Below, piece by piece: positions 55,301 through 64,000 of a DNA stretch of 64,000 bases (its first letter is position 1; each line of letters opens with the position of its first letter). A program made the translations under genes and the position numbers. The stretch comes from Neonectria sp. B-13 (Eukaryota; Ascomycota; Sordariomycetes; Hypocreales; Nectriaceae): assembly GCA_002682825.1 (NCBI GenBank), contig NOKP01000013.1, positions 826,351-890,350 on the forward strand, given 5' to 3'. The notes below the pieces were generated by a model. It ran no database searches. It saw nothing but the letters and a program-made list of their open reading frames with translations, and was not told where the DNA came from.

Positions 55301-58300
55301 GAATGCATTATCTCCCTCGTCCCAGCCTGTCTCAAGATCCCAGAAGAATTCCCGTTCCGCCAGCTTTCTCTGCAAGCATTGGCGCGAAAACACCGCAAGG
55401 TCGCCGTCGACGCGTCCTGCGCGTCCCGTTGTTGGAGTCGGTTGTAGATGGCACTCGAAGGGCCCGCCGAGACCTTTCTTGCAGCCAAGATGAAACAACA
55501 TATATCCACTGCGACCTTATTCGTACAAGGAAGGGCATGTATGCACGAATGCGCTCCCACTCCCCCGACAGATACATGTAACTGCCTCAGTCGAACCAGC
55601 GGCAGAGGATCAAACAGGATAAACTCAAACCCAATTGTCCCCGGTGAGCCCTTCTTCGCAACTCCTTTCCAGGGAGTCGAACAATGCTGGCGATACAAAT
55701 TTGCAAGAAGCAGTGCACAAAAAAGGGGTTGCCCGTCACCCAAAAGGAAGTCTCGTCGTACTTGGGGACCTGATCAAGGCTCCCCATCCGTGTGTACTCC
55801 GTCCACGGCTCTCGAATCCGAACCCAGATTTGGTGGAGACGAGAGCAGTCAAGCGACGGGAACAGGACGAGCCTGAGCCAGATCAAATCCGAAGTCAACT
55901 ACAGTGCATCAACGGTCTTGCTCACACGGTTTACGTAGCGTCGATTCCGGCCTATGGGTGTGTGTGCGACGTGAAAGGGTGTGGTAGGCGCTGGCACAGT
56001 GCAGCCTTTGGACTGCTCACTGCAGTCAACGGCAGAGTCCACCAGCTAAAACTTACCCGCACATCAATCACACATCAGTGTCGCCCGCCAATCTGGCCTC
56101 GCTGCACCGTTGTACTGTCGCCATTGGTTATAATATTTACCTGCCGTCAAACATCATTGTTTGACCTTTTGGCGATGCTGGGAATCTCGTTTGATTGGGC
56201 CAGCTGGCAAGCCCCTTGGTATCACGGCCGTTCGTTGATGGAACTAGAGGGGCCTGTCATCTGTGACGGCCTCCAAAGCAAGCACAGGGAAGTAAGTAGT
56301 CTCATAGTAGGCAACGAAGGCAATGGCAAAGTAGTAGTTAATCCTCCTCACAGACGGTGTGAAGACAACGTCTTGCCCCCCCGGCAATACCTTTGGACTT
56401 AGACGACAGACTCGTGCCAATCCCTTCTCTACAGGACTACGGAAGACGCGGATCCTTCGGCTGTCACGGGGACGGACATAAGTGCCTCGGCGGCCCCCAG
56501 TCTTTTGTTCTTCGCCACTGTAGAATACAATCATCGGTATTTTCCTTCCCAACATCACGCAACTCTAGAATCTGACTCCCCGCTGGTCCCGGCAGTCGTG
56601 ACGATCCTGTTCGGCTGGTCTGGTTCTTCATGGGGCTATGACCCTATCACTCCCCATCCCAGCAGCGTCCCGTCCCAGCAGTCAGGCAGGAAAAGGGCGA
56701 ATGATAGTCAGGAATAAAGTGTCGGAGATCGACATCCCGGGATTCCGGTATCGCAGTTCTAGAAGTCCGTCGGTGGGCATGGAATCACGGATATACAGGG
56801 GCCCGCCAAGACGTGAGCTGGCACCAGAAACGGCCGTCGTCGTCAACATCCGGCTGTGCAAATGTACGTGTGCGTCCCGCCCAGAAACACCACGGACTAG
56901 TAGATGGTGATGATTCGTAGTCAACGGACTTTCCACTTGCCTCAGACCGATGGGGCTGTGCCCTCCTTGTTTCGTTTTTTGAAAGCGCTTGGCGTGAAGC
57001 AAAGGCGCTATCCCTGCTGCTTCTGAAGGTCAGTACCTAGTCTACGAAGTACGTACGCAAATGATTTGAAATCCTATTCACTTTGTTGTGTTTGGGATCC
57101 TGGCCAAGCCTAGGCGGCCACGCGCGATGTGATTATTGACTAGGAGTGCATCACGTCACCAAACCTCAGGTTGATGAGATGGATGGAGCAGATGGGTGGG
57201 TGGATGGATGGGAGAGTTGATGGATGGGTCGGGTCCAGCGTACTTCAAGGGTGACTCAACGTCATCATCGAGCATTGGCCTTTTGCAAGAGGGCAGGCTC
57301 TGCCAACATCGCGACGGTCGGCATTGGATCTCTTTTTATTAGAATCCGTCCCGTCTGCCATGAGTCCAGGACGAATGTACAGTACTAGTATACTATGAAT
57401 ACGAAGTACACACGGTTATGCTCCAGGTTTCTCCCTTTAGTAGGCGAGCAAGGCCACAGAGCACAGACCACGAAGAGAATATTCCCCTCGTGGCCCGTGC
57501 GCGATGCTTCCGCAAGAATCATGACCAAAGTCCGTTGGTGATGATTGCTCGAAACTGCATGTTCGTCGGTGAAGAACTTCAGCACCTGTTGATGGGTCTC
57601 TTACTAATTAGTTTCTCCAAACTTCTTGTCCAAGCACAAACAAACCAAAGATCGGCAACAGCCACCCCCAGTCCAGTCCAGCTCGTGCTAGTCTTATCCT
57701 CTTATCCAACTAAAAAAGCAAACCGAGAAGGGATTGTGCATGCGTAGTGGCCACCTTAGGGGATACAATAGCCTCGTCCAAGCCTCTCCCCCGTGCAGGC
57801 GGGATCTCATTGTGCCGCCGTCAGCGTCGGCTGTGGCCCCATATCTCGCCCGTCTTCGCTTCCCCGCGTACGACGGCGTTGCATCGCTTCCAGGGCATCA
57901 CCCACACAAACGGTCAAACCCTTCCCCGCCTCGCCCCCGGCATCCCCGGATCCGGGACTAGGACTGGGACTAGGGGGCCAGGGCCAGGATTCAAGCCGGA
58001 AGAGGAGTTGCCAGTAGCTGTGTGAGCGAGGGAGAGAGAGGGAGAAGCTGCACGATAAGCACCATGTTCACTTCGGGTTGTCGGCAACTTATTAACAATC
58101 GTCCCTAGAACTCGGGCACATGGGGGTTTGTTTGCCACTGCGGTGTTAGCTTGCCGGGCCTGAACAGAGTGAACAGTCACACCAACCAGGAGAGGCAAAA
58201 ATCCAAATGTTTGACGCCCAGATAGGAAGCCCAGAAGGTGTAACTTGTAGACTAAGTAATGCCTCATCAGTGGCTAGGCTCAATGAACTGTGGGGGAAGC

Positions 58301-58623
58301 GAAACGGACGGAACTAGGTCGGCTGAATCATGAATGTCAGAAAATGGCCCCACGTTTGCCCTGCCTCGATTCTGCAGCGCGCTGCAACAGGCTGGGTTTA
58401 GCTCGTCAAGAACGCATTGGATCCTCCCCACAAAAACCCCGACAAACAAGAGACTCAGGCAGAACAGACAGACGGGGCACATGCAATACAGAACGTCCAG
58501 GTCCCTTCTACACACCGAGCAGTAGTGAACGAGCACCTCATCAGCAAAGACTTACAGCACTGTTCTGTACCTTGCTGCACCCAGCGAACCCCGAAGACAA
58601 ACCCAACCCCTAAAGCCGGAACA
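52382..58623. other. Long interval without a convincing gene
   Basis: About 6.2 kb between divergent genes, of ordinary composition. Overlapping open frames exist on both strands (for example 55635-56402 plus, 54645-55199 minus), but none has a recognisable domain. Simple repeats include GGGTAT-like units at 52706-52755, three copies of TTGCTGATGCGGC around 54757-54795, and GATG-type repeats around 57177-57230. I see no tRNA, 5S rRNA or snRNA. It may hold long promoters, non-coding transcripts or an unrecognised spliced gene. Confidence 0.4.
54757..54795 (+). repeat. 13-bp tandem repeat, three copies
   Basis: TTGCTGATGCGGC-type units repeat three times in a row within the gene-poor interval. 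Confidence 0.7.
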
Positions 58624-59806
58624 ATGCCGCCTACGCAGCTCCCCGAATCCGGGAACCCGCTGTGAGTGCTCTCTCTCTCTCTCTCTCTCTCTCTTCCCCT
58701 CTCCGTCCCATCCCCGATTTCTCCTCTCTATCGCGCCCGGGGTACGGTAGGTAGGCCCGCTTTCGGAGGTCCGGCGTGGCGGTGCACGGCCTGCCGCCGT
58801 CGTTTGTGCAAACGCCTGGTTGGAGAGGAGTCGGGTCGTCGAGCCAAGCAAAGTGTGGGTGGGCTGATTCATGGCTGGGCCTTTTGCCATTGCAGCGTCT
58901 TCTTCGACATTACTCTTGGAGGTAAGTCCAATCGTTTGTTCTCATGTCCCGTGTTGTTCAGCATTCGCCTCCTCCCCATTTTGAAGCTATTCCCGTCCCA
59001 GCATTAGGTGGTGGTTGGATGGCATGTCATAAGTGAAGGAGTACAGATCCATGGTGATGAAGGCACCCAATAGCTGTTCATTGCCACCCATCATATCCTG
59101 CCACTCTTGTTCAATCATGCCCATCCATGCTATCCCCTCACATTCAAATCATACCCAACTCCCTATTCACAATCGACCCTAATACTCACCTGTCTCTCCT
59201 CCATCCAGGTGAACCCCTCGGCCGCATCACCTTTGAGCTCTTCAAGGATGTCGTTCCCAAGACGGCCGAGAACTTCCGCCAGTTCTGTACCGGCGAGTCC
59301 AAGAACTCGGCGAGCCGGCCCCAAGGTTACAAGGGCTCCAAGTTCCATCGTATAGTCAGTCTCTTCGCAATCCCCCATTTTCGTGCTGGACTAACACGGA
59401 GGTTAGATCCCGAACTTCATGTGCCAGGGCGGCGATTTCCTCAACGGCGATGGGTCCGGATCGACCTGTATCTGGGGCTTCAAGGCCTTTGACGACGAGA
59501 ACTTTACTCTGAAGCATGACCAGCCCGGCCTGCTCTCCATGGCGGTAAGCTCGTCATCTACTGACACATTCATATGCTGCACGCAAAACTCTGACACTGT
59601 CCCAGAACGCCGGCCCCAACACCAACGGCTCTCAGTTCTTCATCACCACCGTCCCTACGCCCTTCCTCGATAACAAGCACGTCGTGTTCGGCAAGGTCGT
59701 CGACGGCATGGACGTTGTTAAGAAGATGGAGGCCACCAAGACTGGCTACCGCGGCAAGGACGTGCCCAACCTCGATATTTCCATCGCCCAGTGTGGCGAG
59801 ATGTAG
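58624..59806 (+). CDS. Peptidyl-prolyl cis-trans isomerase, cyclophilin H type
   Basis: Five exons, 58624-58661, 58896-58921, 59209-59354, 59407-59544 and 59606-59806, join in frame to 182 aa. Landmarks are [35 protein letters not shown], the active-site Arg in [55 protein letters not shown] and the end IAQCGEM. The N-terminal extension ([12 protein letters not shown]) and overall match fit the spliceosomal PPIH/cyclophilin H branch, which binds the U4/U6.U5 snRNP proteins Prp4-Prp3. The 26-nt second exon is very small. Where cyclophilin A has the cyclosporin-contacting Trp (TEWLDGKHVVFG) this protein has Phe ([12 protein letters not shown]). Intron 1 contains a CT microsatellite. Confidence 0.92.
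58668..58694 (+). repeat. CT dinucleotide microsatellite in intron 1 of the cyclophilin gene
   Basis: An uninterrupted run of CT repeats just after the GTGAGT donor. Confidence 0.85.
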
Positions 59807-60696
59807 ATCCTATAGCATTTGCTTGCTACATCACCGTGGAACAGAGCAGGGGCGGCTACGAAAAGGAGGTCTTGGGCATAGAAGGGAGCGAGGTGGGAGT
59901 CTGGTAGGATGAACGCCAGAAGTGTGATGTGTAGATACCCGTCGGAATACACCGCAATCGTTCCGTCGTCGGCCGTTCCACACATGTGTACCGTTCCACG
60001 CGCGATTCTGCGACTTAGGTACGCCTGTTCGTGAATCACCTCCGCGTTTGCTTTCGTTGCTGTCAAGGAAGGGCACACGGGTGTCCCACATGTCACTCTC
60101 ACAGCAACATTGCCATTTAGCATCTCTACACAGTCATCACACTCAAAGTCATCGAAAGGCAAAATCTCGTTAAAAAGCAAAGTGTTCTGAATTTAGGATT
60201 TTCAAAGACTAGCTTTGGAAGTGTTCCATGTATCTACCCCTGAAGATCCCCAAGTGCTTGTATCCATCCTTCGCCCATAAAACCAAACCAAACCAAATCA
60301 AATCAATAAGAAAAGCAGAAAAAGAAAAACGAAAGATTCCGCACGGTTCCCGTTATTGCATCCAGCAGGAATCGGGGCCCATGGTCCTGTTAAACAAATG
60401 GTATCACTGTATCCAACACCGTTATATGCTGCCCACGCCCCATGCCTGACCCGGCTTTGCCCTGGTGCTGTGTGCCGGTGTTTTTGCTCCCCAGTCCGCG
60501 CCTAACACCCCGTGGTGGTGATGAGGGCTTTTCCGTATATGTACCGAAAGAGAGGAAAGTAAAGTAAAGGAAAGAAAGAGACGTGAGGTTGAAGCCTTGA
60601 GGCTAAGAAAGAAAGTCTATCCGCCGTCCACGAACGAAAGTGAATGCGGTGCGTTCATGACGCCCTCTTGGCCCCAAGGACTGAGAGGGTGGTCAT
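59807..60696. other. Convergent 3' interval, cyclophilin / His-1 secreted protein
   Basis: About 890 bp. Purine-rich simple sequence (GAAAGTAAAGTAAAGGAAAG) is present near 60550-60580. A 144-codon minus frame at 59746-60180 has no recognised domain and overlaps the cyclophilin 3' end. Confidence 0.4.
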
Positions 60697-62286
60697 CTAA
60701 AAGCCTCCGAAAGTCCAGTCTCTGCGCCTGCGCATGAAGGGGGTTGGCACGATGGCCCCAGTAGAGGTGGTGGCCGTCGCTACCGAACTCTCGGCAGGGA
60801 CGGGTGTCTCTCTGAACTGACCTCCCGGGACAGTCGTTCCGGAGGGGGTTGACGAGATGTGGGTTGTCATGGTCTTGTAGACGGTCGAAGTCGTCTGAGA
60901 AGAAGGCTTCTGGGAGGAGATGTGGGTCGTCAGGGTCAAGACAAAAGTCGAGGTCGTCTGTGAGGAGGATTGTGGAGAGGAGATGTGAGTCGTCATGGTC
61001 TGGGTGACGGTGGACGTCGAAGACGGAGTGGCCACCGACGCAGGAGCCCCAGAAGCCGTCACCGACTTGGTAACCATCACAGTCTTCGTTTTTGTCGAGG
61101 TGCTCTTGGGCGTCTCGCTAATCTGATCAGCAGGCACTGTCACATAGACAGTCGTCACGGAAGCAGGAGGCGCGACGGTCTGCGTGACAGTGACAGTCGC
61201 GACACCATCGCCCGAGCCTCCATCAGCCGGCGCACTCGTGGTGGGAGCGGCGGGGGTAGTCGTGGCAGAGGGAGTAGCAGTGCTGCCACCATCGCCACCG
61301 TCCTGGCCACCGTCGACGTCGACCTGGAAGTTGTTCTCCATCTGCTCCTGGATACCCACAGAGTAGATGTTCTGGTCTTCAACGTAGTCAAGGGTATTCA
61401 GGTCCTTGGCGGCAAAGCCCTCGGCGTCAGTGCCGGTGATCTTGATGTCGAGGACGCTCGCGTAGCTCTCGTTGCGGGCGATGGCATCCATGGTGAAGCC
61501 ATTGGGGTCCTTCTCGCCGCGCATGAAGGTGCCGGCCCACGGGAACTTGCCGTTGGTGGTGGCCTCGATGTCGATGGCGTCCGCGTTCAGGTCGGGCCAG
61601 TCCCAGTACCAGTAGATAGTGTAGACGGAGCCGGCCTTGAGGTTGTCGGGCAGCTTGATGTCGGACTGGCAGGCGAGCTCCTGGTCGTGCTCGGCGCCCT
61701 GGTTGGCGAGAGAGCTGGCGCGCTCAGTGCTGAGCTCACCGGGGTTGGTCTGATAGCACTGGCCATCGTCGTAGTTGCGGGTGGCGAGAAGCTGCCCGCG
61801 ACCATCGCCGCCGGTGCCCTTCTTGTTCCAGAGGAGGTGGACGTCGAAGAGCTTCTCCTCGTCCTTGGGCTCGCTGGTGCCGTAGAAGTAAATGGTCCCG
61901 CGGTTCTTGGGCTTCTTGGGCTGGTTCTCGGGCAGGGTGGTGTGGCCGTTTTCGAGGTGCATGATGGCAACATAGTCGCCGGCGGAGGCCTCGAGCATGG
62001 CGAACTCCGGGTTCTCCTCGAACTTGAACTTGTTGAGGACCTCGTCGCCCGAGTAGGCAGACTGGCCTGAGACAGGGAGGATGTTCTGGGGGATCGAGTC
62101 GGAGTAGGGCGGGTTGGTGGAGTTTCGGGGGACGTATCCTCGGGCGAATCCAATCTCGCCAACCATAGTGCCGTTCTTTGCGAGCTTCTTGGCGTACTCG
62201 ACCCAAGAGTGGGCAGATACGGACGGGGTCAGGGAGAGGAGGGTGGCGGCCACGAGGGCAGTGGTAGAGTGTGAAGTGAACTTCAT
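60697..62286 (-). CDS. Secreted protein with mature N-terminal histidine (candidate LPMO-like)
   Basis: 529 aa from MKFTSHSTTALVAATLLSLT. A signal peptide ends at PSVSA, so the mature chain should start at His26 (HSWVEYAKKL). The folded part (about 26-350) has GTMVGEIGFARGYVPRNST, YVAIMHLENGHTTLPENQ (His110, His115), IYFYGTSEPKDEEKLFDVHL, a Cys pair (QCYQTNPGE; LACQSDIKLP), SVYTIYWYWDWPDLNADAID and GKFPWAGTFMRGEKDPNGF. N-terminal His plus a downstream NGH is the layout of the copper-binding histidine brace. I recall similar fungal proteins annotated only as DUF7492. The C-terminal 150 residues are Ser/Thr-rich and probably O-glycosylated, with three TTHISS repeats. No GPI-type hydrophobic tail is present. 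It could simply be a wall-associated protein. The frame is open 39 codons upstream, but the signal peptide fixes the start. Confidence 0.8.
   Translation of the reverse strand: MKFTSHSTTALVAATLLSLTPSVSAHSWVEYAKKLAKNGTMVGEIGFARGYVPRNSTNPPYSDSIPQNILPVSGQSAYSGDEVLNKFKFEENPEFAMLEASAGDYVAIMHLENGHTTLPENQPKKPKNRGTIYFYGTSEPKDEEKLFDVHLLWNKKGTGGDGRGQLLATRNYDDGQCYQTNPGELSTERASSLANQGAEHDQELACQSDIKLPDNLKAGSVYTIYWYWDWPDLNADAIDIEATTNGKFPWAGTFMRGEKDPNGFTMDAIARNESYASVLDIKITGTDAEGFAAKDLNTLDYVEDQNIYSVGIQEQMENNFQVDVDGGQDGGDGGSTATPSATTTPAAPTTSAPADGGSGDGVATVTVTQTVAPPASVTTVYVTVPADQISETPKSTSTKTKTVMVTKSVTASGAPASVATPSSTSTVTQTMTTHISSPQSSSQTTSTFVLTLTTHISSQKPSSQTTSTVYKTMTTHISSTPSGTTVPGGQFRETPVPAESSVATATTSTGAIVPTPFMRRRRDWTFGGF
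60797..61010 (-). repeat. Three tandem Ser/Thr-rich repeats coding TMTTHISS-type units
   Basis: Within the C-terminal tail the protein has TMTTHISSPQSSSQTTST, TLTTHISSQKPSSQTTST and TMTTHISSTPSGTT. The coding DNA repeats with a period of about 63 bp. Confidence 0.7.
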
Positions 62287-64000
62287 GGTGCTTGGAGTAG
62301 AAAGTTGAGCAGGTAATATGGCTGATGGGAGAGTATGTTGATGAGAGGGAGTGTTCGAAAGTTGAGAAGTGAGAAATGTCGTGTGGAGGGAGTTGTTAAA
62401 CAACGTGCTTCAGGTTTTGATATCGAAAGGAGTGTAACGTGGGCGAGTCCCGGGGACAGAATGAATGTGTTCCTTTTATACGACAAGGAGAGAAAGAGAG
62501 GCAGCGACCTGTCACGGAAGTCGGCAGGTGAGGCTTTTGTGAAGGAAAGGCGAGGGAGCCTTTTGTTTTGATGTGCGAGAGCAGTGAATCGATGTTCTTT
62601 CGTGCCAGCAGTTGACAGCTGCCGAACAGTGACGAAGTGCGCACCGCCAGCTGGCGACGGTCCGAACAAGGAAGCGGGGGGCTTAGGTTGTTCAGTGACG
62701 AACAATAGAGGCAAGAATAAAGAGGTTTTTGAAACCGGGTGAGACTGTTCGGGCCTTTGGTTTGTGGTGGCTGAGATGAATCTGAGGTGTGAGATGTGAG
62801 ATTCGAAGAAACGAGTCCTCTTTGGCGAGTAGAGTTGCAAGGTGGCCAACGTCCAGCGTAGGTGATTGTTTATTTGGTCAGTCCTGCTGAGCCTCGAAAG
62901 AGATACTGCAACACAAGGAAAGAGAAAAGGAAACAAAGGTCGAAAGTCACGAAAAGAAAAGGGGTGGGAGCAGCAGAAGAGAAAGCTGAATGACGAAAAG
63001 AGAAGAAAGAAAAAGTTGGTAAAACCTCTCTAGACCATCTCCATGTTTCGTGAGTCACGGAACAGAACAGAGTGACGGTGTGGAAGGGCGACTCAGTAAC
63101 TCAGGGGTGTGAGGCCAAGAGCGAGACGTGAAGACGGAGGACGGAGGACGAGCGGGTTGATGAAGAGGACGCACGAGAGCGAAAGAGGGCGAGGCAATCA
63201 AGTGAAAAGTGAACAGGGAGCAGGGACACGGAGGTACAATCAAGCAAGCAAGGCAGGCACCCGATCGAAACACTTTTTGATGGCAACGAAACACTTGGCT
63301 CTGGAAGGGGGGGGACTCGGTGGGTAGATATCAGATATCGTGGGCCAGAGTGAGAGACCGGTGGCCTATCGTTGGGCGGCATGGTGGTGGTCGAGGAAAC
63401 GGGTCGTTGGGATGGCATGGATGGAGTCATGGAGATGCAAGGCAAACGTGCACGGCATATGGCGGGAGATGGGCGAACAAGGGGAGCGAGCATGGGTATT
63501 GGGCATTGGACATGGGACAAGGGACAAGGGACGGGCGATGGCACGGCATCGGAATAGCATCGCATGGCAGCCGCGGTAAGTAGAAGACGTGTAAGTGGGA
63601 AGAAGCCTTTTGCCGTTTGGGGAAGCGCTGCGTGCAGACTCTCGCAGCCATTCGATGCGGTTCCAGAGCCTCGACGCCATGGCGGCCGTGTCGCACAAGG
63701 GTCTGAACCGGCAGCGCAGCCGTACTACCGGTGCTTTTTCAGAGAGCTTTGCGGGTATCTTGGAGATGGGGATGAGGCTCCTACGAGTGGGGAGGGGGGT
63801 TGTTTGGAGTTGAGCTTGTTTCGGAGGTGGGAGGGTTGTAGCCGCCGGACTGGAGAAGAAGAAGAAAAAGAAGAAAAAGAGCTTGTTTGTTTCTAATTCT
63901 CGGTCCTGCTCCTTGATTGTGTGGTGGAACATGGACAAGGATACGGGAGTCTCGAGAGTCTAGACCGACCTTCTTTCCATAGGTGTCCAGAGATAGATTC
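62287..64000. other. Upstream region of the secreted-protein gene to the window edge
   Basis: About 1.7 kb with purine/pyrimidine-skewed tracts on the plus strand (GAGGACGGAGGACGAGC; GGGACAAGGGACAAGGGAC; GAAGAAGAAGAAAAAG). Overlapping frames on both strands lack a recognisable domain. It probably contains the promoter and leader of the 60697-62286 gene. Confidence 0.4.

Noticed and set aside
55635..56402. 255-codon plus-strand frame in the gene-free interval
   Set aside because: No domain recognised, other long frames overlap it on both strands, and no promoter or splice pattern supports it. Kept only as an open question under the long interval.
60970..62070. 366-codon plus-strand frame opposite the secreted protein
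   Set aside because: Antisense shadow; the minus frame has a signal peptide and a coherent domain order.

Overview
The window comes from a filamentous ascomycete (Pezizomycotina, most likely Sordariomycetes). The genes are eukaryotic, with short GT-AG introns of roughly 50-230 nt, GC-balanced exons and orthologues of yeast and fission-yeast housekeeping genes. One block is extremely AT-rich, with transition-dominated repeat decay of the kind left by repeat-induced point mutation (RIP). I recognise no tRNA, rRNA or CRISPR.

Left part (1-28.6 kb) is ordinary gene space. In order: the 5' end of a lipin/phosphatidate phosphatase gene (PAH1/ned1, minus, cut by the window edge); a membrane-anchored fibronectin-III/coiled-coil protein (plus); VPS53 of the GARP tether (plus); thioredoxin reductase TRR1 (plus); UDP-GlcNAc pyrophosphorylase UAP1 (minus); a mismatch thymine/uracil-DNA glycosylase (plus); actin-related protein ARP4 (minus); mitochondrial lysyl-tRNA synthetase MSK1 (plus); cell-wall protein TOS1 (minus); DEAD-box helicase ROK1 (minus); and a small conserved-looking protein of unknown function (plus).

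Middle part (about 28.6-42.6 kb) looks like an accessory island. It holds two head-to-head genes (29.7-31.9 kb minus, 33.8-35.9 kb plus) coding for 684 and 664 aa proteins. I recognise no family for either, but they are clearly paralogous: the same domain order and at least two introns at matching positions and phases. To the right lies a very AT-rich block of about 4.2 kb (36.77-41.0 kb). It is bounded by inverted repeats that differ almost only by transitions, and it contains a roughly 38-unit 14-bp minisatellite, a pair of 0.9-1 kb direct repeats and a small GC-rich hairpin cluster. A separate pair of diverged 240-bp direct repeats (40.34 and 41.63 kb) flanks a possible gene remnant. This island, and the paralogous pair in particular, is the best candidate for undescribed biology.

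Right part (42.6-64 kb) returns to gene space: GPI19/PIG-P (minus), VPS8 of the CORVET tether (minus), a GPALPP-motif protein (plus), a membrane RING-H2 E3 ligase candidate (minus), a 6.2-kb stretch without a convincing gene, a PPIH-type cyclophilin (plus) and a secreted protein whose predicted mature N-terminus is histidine, as in lytic polysaccharide monooxygenases (minus).

Functional themes are mixed rather than operonic. They include endosome/Golgi tethering (VPS53, VPS8), wall and GPI biosynthesis or secretion (UAP1, TOS1, GPI19, the His-1 protein), redox (TRR1), chromatin (ARP4), ribosome biogenesis (ROK1) and splicing-linked folding (cyclophilin H). Exon boundaries were deduced by hand from splice signals, reading-frame phase and remembered family sequence. 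Where total phase closes exactly I give higher confidence.
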